This document shows, piece by piece, positions 18,576-26,517 of a stretch of 64,000 bases of DNA (within the stretch, counting starts at the first letter, position 1; each line of letters begins with the position of its first letter). The notes below the pieces were generated by a model. It was not told the origin of the DNA and did no database searches. It was given only the letters and a program-made list of their open reading frames with translations. This DNA comes from Acidobacteriota bacterium. Its GTDB lineage: Bacteria; Acidobacteriota; Terriglobia; Acidiferrales; UBA7541. The stretch covers positions 186,001 through 250,000 of the forward strand of contig JABCYZ010000007.1 in the NCBI GenBank assembly GCA_013289955.1, written 5' to 3'. The translations under genes were made by a program, and so were the position numbers.

Positions 18576-20567
18576 CTATTTCAATCTCGCACCAATCTCC
18601 ACATCCTCATCCGGAAATCCCGCCAACACCGGCCTGCCTTCCGGCCCGACCGACGCCGCCACAATCATCCCGTTCGACTCCACTCCTCGCAACTTCCGCG
18701 GCGCCAGATTCACGACCACCGCCACCTTCCGCCCAATCAATTTCTCCGGTTCATAAAACTGCGCAATCCCCGCGCAAATCTGCCGGATCTCCGTCCCAAT
18801 ATCCACGGTCAGCTTCAACAATTTGTCCGCGCCCACAATGCGCTCGGCTGTCTTGATCTGCCCCACGCGCATCTCGACTTTCGCAAAATCCTCGATACCG
18901 ATTTTCTCCGCAGGCGCAGGAGCAGCAGGAGCCGCCGCTGCTCCTGCCGCAGCGGGCGCTGCCGCAGGCGTCGTGGCCGCAACTGGTGAAGGTGCGTTCT
19001 GTGCTTCTTTTTCCATGGCTTCCATCCTCTCAATCGCATCTGCTTTTTCAATCCGCGGAAACAGCGCCTGTGACTTGCCAAGCGCCGCACCCGGCGCGAG
19101 TTGTCCCCACGCCAATCCATCCAAATCCACCGCTCCGAGCGCGCCCGTCTCTCCAAGCAACGCCCAGACCTTCGCCGTACTCTCCGGCAAAACCGGGTGC
19201 GTCAGCACCGTAACCACACGCAACACTTGCGCGGTCGTCCACAAGATCGTCCCGCGCCGTTTCTGGTCAGCCTCGCTCTCGCCGAGCGACCACGGATGAC
19301 CGCTCGTCAAGTATTTATCGGTTGCCGCAATCAAAGCCCAAATCGCTTCTAGCGCCCGCGAAAATCCAAGCGCCTCGTACTCCTCGAGCACGTCACCAAT
19401 CGTCGCTTGCGCGATTTTTGCCAACTCATCGTCTTGCGCGAGCTTCTCCGAAGCCTTCGGGATCCTACCGCCGCAATTCTTCTCAATCATCGCGGCAGTT
19501 CGGCTGGCCAGATTCCCCAGCCCATTCGCCAAGTCGCTGTTGTACCTCTGCACCAACGCGTCATAACTGAAATTCCCATCCTGTCCAAACACCGTCTCGC
19601 GCAGCAAATAATACCGGAGCGCATCCATCCCCAAAACGCGCACAATCGGCCGCGGCCGCACTACATTCCCCAGCGACTTGCTCATCTTCGCGCTGTCCAT
19701 CAACAACCACCCATGCGCCCAGATCTGTTTTGGAATCGGCAACCCCGCCGCCATCAAAAACGCCGGCCAATACACAGCGTGAAACCGAATAATCTCCTTG
19801 CCTACCAAATGCAAATCCGCCGGCCAATATCCAACCTTTTCGTATTGCGGCCCGCCCACCGCGCTCAAGTACGCCGTCAACGCGTCAAACCACACATAAA
19901 AAACATGCGGTTCCTCGCCCGGCACCGGAATCCCCCAGCGAACCGTCGTCCGGGTAATGCTCAAATCCCGCAGCTCGCCCTCCACAAAACTCAAAACCTC
20001 ATTCCGCCGCGCCTCCGGCTGAATAAAGTCGGGATTCTTCGCGTAAAAATCGAGCAGCGGCTTCTGAAACGCGGACAGTTTGAAAAAGTAATTTGGCTCT
20101 GTGACCGTCTCCGTAGGCCGCCCGCAATCCGGACAATTCTCCCCCGGCTTCACGTCCACATACGCATTGTCGTAAATACAGTACTGCCCCGTGTAATGCC
20201 CCGGATAAACGTATCCATTCTCCCGGCACAATTTAAAAAGCCACTGCACCGTATGCGCATGCTTCAAATCCGTTGTGCGAATAAACTCGTCGCCCTGCAC
20301 CCCCAACTCATCCCAAAGCGCCTTCCACTGCGCCGCCATCTTCGCCACAAATTCAGACTCGGCGATCCCGGCTTGCTTTGCAGAGCGCTCCACGTTGATG
20401 CCGTGCTCGTCTGTACCGGTCGTCAACACCACGTCATACCCGCGCATCCGCTTGTACCGCCGAATGGTGTCGCACACGATCGTCGAATAGGTGTGCCCGA
20501 TGTGCGGCAATCCGTTCGTGTAATAGATCGGCGTAGTCAGATAATACTTCTGTTTCCCCGCAGCCAT
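18576..20567 (-). CDS. metG: Methionyl-tRNA synthetase
   Basis: This 663-residue class I enzyme charges tRNA-Met. It has the HIGH-type motif (NGLPHIGHTYSTI), a CPDC pair in the connective-peptide region, and KMSKS as AKMSKSLGN. After the anticodon-binding helices there is an Ala/Pro-rich linker. It then has a C-terminal tRNA-binding OB domain of the EMAPII/Trbp111 type (EKIGIEDFAKVEMRVGQI to NLAPRKLRGVESNGMIVAAS), which dimerises the enzyme. The ATG at 20567 is chosen because GGAG lies just before it. Another ATG 15 bases upstream is in frame. It follows larC by 66 bases. Confidence 0.95.
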   Translation of the reverse strand: MAAGKQKYYLTTPIYYTNGLPHIGHTYSTIVCDTIRRYKRMRGYDVVLTTGTDEHGINVERSAKQAGIAESEFVAKMAAQWKALWDELGVQGDEFIRTTDLKHAHTVQWLFKLCRENGYVYPGHYTGQYCIYDNAYVDVKPGENCPDCGRPTETVTEPNYFFKLSAFQKPLLDFYAKNPDFIQPEARRNEVLSFVEGELRDLSITRTTVRWGIPVPGEEPHVFYVWFDALTAYLSAVGGPQYEKVGYWPADLHLVGKEIIRFHAVYWPAFLMAAGLPIPKQIWAHGWLLMDSAKMSKSLGNVVRPRPIVRVLGMDALRYYLLRETVFGQDGNFSYDALVQRYNSDLANGLGNLASRTAAMIEKNCGGRIPKASEKLAQDDELAKIAQATIGDVLEEYEALGFSRALEAIWALIAATDKYLTSGHPWSLGESEADQKRRGTILWTTAQVLRVVTVLTHPVLPESTAKVWALLGETGALGAVDLDGLAWGQLAPGAALGKSQALFPRIEKADAIERMEAMEKEAQNAPSPVAATTPAAAPAAAGAAAAPAAPAPAEKIGIEDFAKVEMRVGQIKTAERIVGADKLLKLTVDIGTEIRQICAGIAQFYEPEKLIGRKVAVVVNLAPRKLRGVESNGMIVAASVGPEGRPVLAGFPDEDVEIGARLK

Positions 20568-20633
20568 CTTTCTCCGTTCCATTCTTCTTTGTGCTCCCTG
20601 TGTCCCTAGAGAGCTTCGTGTAAATGTTTTGTC

Positions 20634-21812
20634 CTAGTGTTTTCCTTCGTAACTCCGCAAAGCCTCCGCAATCACCCGCTGCAAAGGCACATTTTTCTCG
20701 ACCGCCAACTTGCGGCAATCCTCAAACTCCGGCGCCAAATGCAAAATCCGCCCATTCACCCGCGAAACCTTAATCCGCACTTCTCCAAACTCCGTCCCGA
20801 CACACACCCACTCCCGGGGCAAAACTCGCCGCTGCGCCCGATAGGTCCTAACACCGAAAGTCGTTGTCTCCGCAAAAATCAGCGACATGAGTGCGTTCGT
20901 ATCCACCGGCTTGCACAAAACCGTCAACAGAGTCCCGGGCCGATTCTTCTTCATCTGCACGGGGGTCGTATAAACATCCAACGCCCCCACTCCCAGCGCC
21001 TTCTCCAAAAAATAGCCATAGATCTGCGGATTCATATCATCGAGATTCGCCTCGATCACAGCGATCTCCTCATCAAACCCGACGACGCTCTTCTCGGTAG
21101 CCTCGCCAATCATGATCCGCACAACATTCGGCTGCCCTTCCAGATCCGCCGTGCCGGCCCCGTACCCGATTGCCGATACCGTCATTCCCGGCTGCGGCCC
21201 GAACGCTTCACAAAGGGTCGCCACAATCGCCGCCCCGGTAGGCGTCACGAGTTCTTTCTGAACGCCATTAGAATAAGTCGGCCGCCCTTGCAACAAATTC
21301 GCGGTCGCCGGCGCAGGCACGGGCAATATCCCGTGCGCCATCTTGGCCGTCCCGCCCCCCACATTTAGAGCCGAACAAGCAAACCTCTCAATTCCCAAAG
21401 CCTCAAAGCCAACGCAAGCCCCCACAATATCCACAATTGCATCCACCGCCCCAACCTCGTGGAAATGGATCTTTTCAAGTGGCACATCGTGAACGCGGGC
21501 CTCCGCCTCCCCCAACTTCCGAAAAATCGCCCCCGCCCGATTCCGCACCCGCGGCGCCAGCTGAGACTTCTCCAGAATCTCCAGAATCGCACTGAGCGAA
21601 CGGTGCTTCGATTGATCCTCCGTCACCACCTGCACATAGGTCGCCGCCATGCCATTCTTCCAGACCTTCTCCGCCGTCAAATCCCATCCCGCCACCTCTA
21701 GCCCTTGCAACTCTCCGCGCAAATGCTCCGCCGCGCAGCCCGCATCCACCAGCGCACCCAGCGTCATGTTCCCGCTAATCCCGCTAAAACAATCAAAATA
21801 AGCAAGTTTCAT
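20634..21812 (-). CDS. larC: Nickel-pincer cofactor cyclometallase LarC
   Basis: This 392-residue protein inserts nickel into the pincer nucleotide cofactor used by lactate racemase and related enzymes. It begins MKLAYFDCFSGISGNMTLGA, the standard LarC start, and continues with HFHEVGAVDAIVDIVG and EANLDDMNPQIYGYF typical of the C-terminal half. The frame extends upstream to 21896, but the ATG at 21812 matches the family start. It appears as one uninterrupted frame, unlike species in which larC is made by programmed frameshifting. It heads the leftward group with metG and tatD and complements larE at 11221. The racemase itself is not in view. Confidence 0.9.
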   Translation of the reverse strand: MKLAYFDCFSGISGNMTLGALVDAGCAAEHLRGELQGLEVAGWDLTAEKVWKNGMAATYVQVVTEDQSKHRSLSAILEILEKSQLAPRVRNRAGAIFRKLGEAEARVHDVPLEKIHFHEVGAVDAIVDIVGACVGFEALGIERFACSALNVGGGTAKMAHGILPVPAPATANLLQGRPTYSNGVQKELVTPTGAAIVATLCEAFGPQPGMTVSAIGYGAGTADLEGQPNVVRIMIGEATEKSVVGFDEEIAVIEANLDDMNPQIYGYFLEKALGVGALDVYTTPVQMKKNRPGTLLTVLCKPVDTNALMSLIFAETTTFGVRTYRAQRRVLPREWVCVGTEFGEVRIKVSRVNGRILHLAPEFEDCRKLAVEKNVPLQRVIAEALRSYEGKH

Positions 21813-22251
21813 AGAATGCAGCCGCCCGAGGAACGCCTGTTGGACAAACTCCCGTCGGAGTCTCTCGATACTATCGACGCAACTCATGAGTGTCAACGAA
21901 AGCGACCCGCTTTCCCTGGTCTCAGGAGAATCTTGCGGGTCGAAATTCCTCGGACGCGCTAATTGCGTCCGCTCTGGTCGTTAGCCTGAGAGTGCGCCCA
22001 CGCCACTCTCAACTCTTGCGCCAGCTAACCTGGGGCACCGGAACATCTCGATTCCTTCCCCCGATTTCTTCCGTAATTCCTCCCTTGCCGATCTTCACGG
22101 CCTCCCGCCAACCTCATCAAAACACGCCACTTTAACCCTGCCATTTGGGACTCTCAAGGGAACCTGCGTGGAAATTCTTCCTTTGCCACTCTTCAGAAAA
22201 GCCAGGGGGGATAGCAGAGATAGCCCATTCGCTGCCCGCTCCTGTTACTTT
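21813..22251. other. Intergenic region between larC and argS
   Basis: This stretch of about 440 bases separates the divergent larC and argS genes. I found no supported gene, RNA gene or clear riboswitch in it. The only readable element is the argS promoter at its right end. Short frames on either strand lack ribosome sites and family-like sequence. Confidence 0.5.
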
Positions 22252-22280
22252 TTGACCCCGCTCTGTCCTGCCCTTATACT
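22252..22280 (+). promoter_or_regulatory. Sigma-70-type promoter of argS
   Basis: TTGACC (22252-22257) and TATACT (22275-22280) are separated by exactly 17 bases. The GTG start of argS lies 25 bases after the -10 hexamer, with TGAGGA as ribosome site in between. The match is close to consensus, but transcription has not been tested. Confidence 0.6.
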
Positions 22281-22304
22281 TGCCTCTTCTTATCCTGAGG
22301 ACTT

Positions 22305-24287
22305 GTGTACCTGACACTCCAAAATCGTCTCCGCGAGGCACTCGCGCGCCATATCCAGGAACACTATGCCGTCACTCTCGACATAGTGCTTGATCGCCCG
22401 CCCAAAATCGAAATGGGCGAAGCCGCCTCTCCTGTCTGCTTCGAGCTAGCCAAACGCCTCAAAAAAGCCCCCCGCGTTCTCGCGCAAGAGATCGCGAATG
22501 GTCTGGGCAAGATCGACGGCATTGCGCGCGTGGAAGTGGCAGGTGCCGGCTATCTAAACGCATATTTCGATCGCGCAGCTTTCTGGGCCTCTGTCTCCTC
22601 ACCCGGCACTCGTTACTCACCCCTTCCCTCACAAAAAATATCCGGGAAAGTCATCGTCGAACACACCAGCATCAATCCCAACAAAGCCGCCCACATCGGC
22701 CACGTGCGGAACGCGGTGTTAGGCGACACCATGGCGCGAGTGCTACGCCACGCAGGCCACGCCGTGCAAGTGCAAAACTACATTGACAACACCGGCGTGC
22801 AAGTCGCCGACGTCGTCATCGGCTTCCTCGACATGGAACGCCTTAGCCCCGTCAGCGTAAAGATGGCGGCCATGGAGCCGCGCTTCGATTACTACTGCTG
22901 GGATCTCTACGCGAAAGCTACGCACTTTTTTGAAGAAGACAAAGCCCGCGCCGCGGAACTGCGTGGACGAACTCTAAAAGCCATCGAGGAGGATCGCGGC
23001 GAAGAAGTCGAGGTCGCGCAAGTCGTCGCCGACGCCATCGTCAGCCTGCACCTGAAAACGATGGCGCGCCTTGGCATTGCGTATGACCTGCTAGCGCGCG
23101 AAAGCGAAATTCTCCACCTGAAATTCTGGGACGCAGCCTTCGAGAAACTTAAATCAGCAGGCGTGATTCAACTCGCTTCGACTGGAAAAATGGCCGGCTG
23201 CTGGATCATGCCATGGAAAGAAGAAACGACAAGCGCAGAGGCCGCTTCGAACGACGAAGAAAATATTCAAGACAAAATCATCGTCCGCTCCAACGGTACG
23301 GTAACGTACGTCGGCAAAGACATCGCCTATCAGCTCTGGAAATTCGGTCTGCTCGGAAAAGATTTCAACTACCGCAAATGGCCTACTCCGCCGGAAGGCG
23401 AGACCGTCTGGGCCACAACTACTTCCCAAAACGATCCGGCCGCTCCTCGTTTCGGCGAGCCGGCGACCATCGTCTTCAATGTCATTGACACTCGGCAGTC
23501 GTATTTACAAGACGTTGTCGCCGAAGGCTTGCGCCGGCTAGGTCACGCGCAAGCCGCCGAAAATTCCATTCACTTGTCGTACGAAATCGTCGCCCTTACG
23601 CCGCGCTGTGCCGCCGAAATGGGCTACGAACTCACGCCCGAAGAAGCGAGGAAACCGTACGTCGAAGTCAGCGGCCGCAAAGGCTTCGGCGTCAAAGCTG
23701 ACGATCTTCTCGACAAACTCGAAGCCGCCACGCTCGCCGAAGTGCATGAACGCCACGCGGACATGGGCGACAGCTTCCAGAAGCGCACCGCTCACTCCAT
23801 CGCCGTAGGCGCGCTGCGTTTTTTCCTGCTGAAATTTACGCGCAACGCCATCATCGCCTTCGACTTCAAAGACGCCCTCAGCTTTGAAGGCGAAACGGGC
23901 CCCTATTGCCAGTACGCGGTCGTGCGCATTCGCGGCATCCGCCGCAAAGGCGTGGAAGGCGGCGCGACGAACGTCGCCGTGACGCAGGAAACGGTTGCGA
24001 CACTCTTCAGCGGTCCCGATGGAAACGGCCTCTGGGAATTGTTGCTCAGTGCTGGATCGCTGGACCTTGCCGTAAATGCTGCCATCGGCGCGCAAGAACC
24101 TGCCTTCGTCGCCAAGTACGCGTTCCAACTAGCGCAAACTTTCAATAATTTTTATCACAAACACCACATCCTGAACGAACCAGACGAACAGAAGCGCGCT
24201 TTCCTCCTGCGCATGACGGAGCTGGTCGAAGCGCGGTTGGTAGAAACACTGTCTCTGCTGGGAATCGAAGCGCCTGAGAAAATGTAG
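22305..24287 (+). CDS. argS: Arginyl-tRNA synthetase
   Basis: This is a 660-residue class I synthetase. The N-terminal Add-1 domain leads to INPNKAAHIGHVRNAVLGDT, containing the HIGH motif, and VQNYIDNTGVQVADV. The catalytic core contains SNGTVTYVGKDIAYQLWKFG, and the anticodon-binding helical domain closes with the family ending (ARLVETLSLLGIEAPEKM). As in many ArgRS enzymes, the canonical KMSKS is replaced by a degenerate VSGRKG segment. Translation starts at GTG 22305 after a TGAGGA site. It faces pepA convergently. Confidence 0.93.
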   Translation: MYLTLQNRLREALARHIQEHYAVTLDIVLDRPPKIEMGEAASPVCFELAKRLKKAPRVLAQEIANGLGKIDGIARVEVAGAGYLNAYFDRAAFWASVSSPGTRYSPLPSQKISGKVIVEHTSINPNKAAHIGHVRNAVLGDTMARVLRHAGHAVQVQNYIDNTGVQVADVVIGFLDMERLSPVSVKMAAMEPRFDYYCWDLYAKATHFFEEDKARAAELRGRTLKAIEEDRGEEVEVAQVVADAIVSLHLKTMARLGIAYDLLARESEILHLKFWDAAFEKLKSAGVIQLASTGKMAGCWIMPWKEETTSAEAASNDEENIQDKIIVRSNGTVTYVGKDIAYQLWKFGLLGKDFNYRKWPTPPEGETVWATTTSQNDPAAPRFGEPATIVFNVIDTRQSYLQDVVAEGLRRLGHAQAAENSIHLSYEIVALTPRCAAEMGYELTPEEARKPYVEVSGRKGFGVKADDLLDKLEAATLAEVHERHADMGDSFQKRTAHSIAVGALRFFLLKFTRNAIIAFDFKDALSFEGETGPYCQYAVVRIRGIRRKGVEGGATNVAVTQETVATLFSGPDGNGLWELLLSAGSLDLAVNAAIGAQEPAFVAKYAFQLAQTFNNFYHKHHILNEPDEQKRAFLLRMTELVEARLVETLSLLGIEAPEKM

Positions 24288-24311
24288 AGGGACGGCACGT
24301 GGAGCCCCTCT

Positions 24312-24341
24312 TGTAGCGGCCCACTATGCCGCGCCGCTACA
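24312..24341. repeat. Perfect 9-bp-stem hairpin between convergent genes
   Basis: TGTAGCGGC (24312-24320) and GCCGCTACA (24333-24341) form a perfect stem with a 12-base loop between the ends of argS and pepA. There is no T-run on either side, so it is not a classical rho-independent terminator. It may be a REP-like element or a bidirectional mRNA-end structure. Confidence 0.45.
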
Positions 24342-24366
24342 AAGGAAACCGGCACGCACAGGAAAA

Positions 24367-25860
24367 TCAGTAGGACAGCGCGAGTTCAACGAGAGTGCGA
24401 AGGGCCACGCCGGTAGGGCCTTTTGCGAGCCATGGTTTGGCGTCGTCGTTCCAGGCGGTCCCGGCGATGTCGAGATGGACCCAAGGGGTGTCACCTGCAA
24501 ATTCGCGGATGAACCATGCGCCAGTGATCGAGCCCCCGCCTTTGCCGCTGCCGATATTTTGAATATCGGCGACGGTGCCTTTGATGTATTCGCGATATTC
24601 GTCGTCCATGGGCATTTGCCACATTTTTTCGCCGGCGGCTTTTGCAGAGGCGAGGACTTTGTCGGTCCAAGATTGATCGGCGCCACCGAATACGCCGACG
24701 TTGATGCTGGCTAGGGCAACGACGATGGCCCCGGTCAGAGTCGCCGCGTCGACGAGATGCGTAGCGCCGAGCTGCTTTGCGTAGTGAACGGCGTCAGCGA
24801 GAATCAGGCGGCCCTCGGCGTCCGTGTTCAAGACTTCGATGGTTTTGCCGGACATGGCCGTCTGAATGTCGCCCGGCTTTTGGGCGGTGCCGCCGGGCAT
24901 GTTCTCTGTGGCGGGTACGACGCAGATGACTTTGACGTTTGGCTTAAGGGCGGCCAAAGCGCGCATGGCGCCGAGCATGGTGGCGCCGCCGGCCATGTCG
25001 TACTTCATTTTTTCCATGCCGTCGGCTGGCTTGATCGAGATGCCGCCGGTATCGAAGGTGACGGCCTTCCCGATTAGACCGAGGACCGGTGTACCGGGCT
25101 TGGCGTTTGCGGGCGTGTAGGTGACGACGATAACGCGGGGTGGTTCCGGGCCGCCTTGCGAAACGCTGAGCAGGGCGCCCATCTTGAGATCCGTGATTTT
25201 CTTCTCGTCGAGAATTTCCACCGTGAGGCCAGCTTGACGGGCCATGGCTTCCGCTTTTTGGGCCAGAATCCTTGGCGTGAGTTTATTGGAAGGCTCGTTG
25301 ATGAGGTCGCGCGCAAAATTTTGCGATTCACCAATGACCGTGCCGCGCGCGAGTCCCTTTTCCGCGGCGGCGCGTTCGGCGGCGGAATAACCCGCGAGCT
25401 GCACGCTGTCGATTGACTTGTCGTTCTTCTTCTCGGTCTTGTACTTGTCGGATTCAAAATCCGCGGCGAGGAGCCCTTCGGCGATAGCCTGCGCCGAATC
25501 TTCGGTGGCGTTGCCCTCGCGAACCGCAAAAACAAATTTGTGCACGCCTCGCGATTTCAGATAGCGAAGGGCGGCGCCTGAGATTTTTCGCAGCGCAGCG
25601 GAATCAAATTTCTCGCGCTTCCCCGCCCCCACCAGCAAGAGACGCGCAGCCTTGAGCCAGGCGGGCGCGTGAATCAGCGTCATTTCGAGCACCTTGCCCG
25701 TGACTTCCCCGCTCTTGGCAAGGTTGCGCAAAAGGCTATTCGCCGCCGGATCGATCTCCGCGATGCGGCCTTGAATGGGATCGCTCTCTTCGAAAACATA
25801 GGAAACCAGAGCTTCGGTTTCCAGCGCTGCAAATGGCTTTGCTTCCACTGTAATTTGCAT
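24367..25860 (-). CDS. pepA: Cytosol (leucyl) aminopeptidase, M17 family
   Basis: This is a 497-residue two-domain metallopeptidase that removes N-terminal residues from peptides in the cytoplasm. The M17 signature NTDAEGRLILADAVHYA is present, preceded by KAVTFDTGGISIKPADGMEKMKYDMAGG, which carries the catalytic Lys and metal-binding Asp residues. The N-terminal macro-like domain is complete. Some PepA proteins also bind DNA in recombination (Xer accessory role), and nothing here supports or excludes that. It lies 6 bases after smpB in the same direction. Confidence 0.93.
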   Translation of the reverse strand: MQITVEAKPFAALETEALVSYVFEESDPIQGRIAEIDPAANSLLRNLAKSGEVTGKVLEMTLIHAPAWLKAARLLLVGAGKREKFDSAALRKISGAALRYLKSRGVHKFVFAVREGNATEDSAQAIAEGLLAADFESDKYKTEKKNDKSIDSVQLAGYSAAERAAAEKGLARGTVIGESQNFARDLINEPSNKLTPRILAQKAEAMARQAGLTVEILDEKKITDLKMGALLSVSQGGPEPPRVIVVTYTPANAKPGTPVLGLIGKAVTFDTGGISIKPADGMEKMKYDMAGGATMLGAMRALAALKPNVKVICVVPATENMPGGTAQKPGDIQTAMSGKTIEVLNTDAEGRLILADAVHYAKQLGATHLVDAATLTGAIVVALASINVGVFGGADQSWTDKVLASAKAAGEKMWQMPMDDEYREYIKGTVADIQNIGSGKGGGSITGAWFIREFAGDTPWVHLDIAGTAWNDDAKPWLAKGPTGVALRTLVELALSY

Positions 25861-25866
25861 GATTCT

Positions 25867-26364
25867 TCAACGCCTCCGGTTGTTGTACATAGCTTTTTCG
25901 GTTTCTCTGCGGGCTTCCTTATCGCGCTCGTCCTGGCGGCGGTCCCACGACTTCTTTCCTTGCGCCAACGCGATTTCGACCTTGGCCAAACCCTTTCGAA
26001 AGTAGATGCGCAGAGGGATGACGGTCAAGCCCTTGGATTCGGTGCGCCCGGCGAGCTTATGAATTTCGTTCTTGCGGAGAAGCAGTTTGCGAGAGCCAAG
26101 GGGTTCGTGGTTCCAGGGCCCTCCGGGCAAGTACTGTGCAATGTGTGCGTTAACGAGCCAGGCGCCACTGGGCTTAAAATCGATATAGGCGTCACGAATG
26201 TTCGCTTTTCCTTCGCGCAAGGCTTTCACTTCCGTGCCGTGGAGAACCAGACCTGCCTCATAACGATCCAGCAGATGGTAATTATAGGAAGCCGCGCGGT
26301 TCTGAGCCACGATTTGCTCGCCGGTTTTGCTGTCTTTCTCGGGTTTTTTCGCTGGCTTGGGCAC
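25867..26364 (-). CDS. smpB: SsrA-binding protein SmpB
   Basis: This 165-residue protein partners tmRNA in rescue of stalled ribosomes. It has the full family pattern: NRAASYNYHLLDRYEAGLVL, GTEVKALREGKANIRDAYID, YLPGGPWNHEPLGSRKLLL, and a basic C-terminal tail (KKSWDRRQDERDKEARRETE) that enters the mRNA channel. The N-terminus has a short lysine-rich extension. It is transcribed away from the secretin operon and leads into pepA. Confidence 0.95.
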   Translation of the reverse strand: MPKPAKKPEKDSKTGEQIVAQNRAASYNYHLLDRYEAGLVLHGTEVKALREGKANIRDAYIDFKPSGAWLVNAHIAQYLPGGPWNHEPLGSRKLLLRKNEIHKLAGRTESKGLTVIPLRIYFRKGLAKVEIALAQGKKSWDRRQDERDKEARRETEKAMYNNRRR

Positions 26365-26394
26365 AATCTTCCATCATAACTGGAGTGTTAAAAC

Positions 26395-26425
26395 TTGGCT
26401 ACACGCATCAAAAAAAACATATTAT
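26395..26425 (+). promoter_or_regulatory. Possible promoter of the secretin-pseudopilin operon
   Basis: TTGGCT (26395-26400) and TATTAT (26420-26425) are 19 bases apart, with an A-run in the spacer, in the short gap between smpB and the secretin gene. The spacing is longer than ideal, so this is a candidate only. Confidence 0.3.
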
Positions 26426-26517
26426 CGGATGTAGGACAGCCAACCTTCCGCGTATTGCCCGTGCTCTAAAGCGAGTGATAGACTGCAATGGCTTCGTGTC
26501 GAGGCACCGGAGAGTCC

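Noticed and set aside
19407-20609. A 400-codon frame antisense to metG
   Set aside because: metG is certain on the other strand, and the frame is rich in Arg, Pro and His as expected for a shadow.
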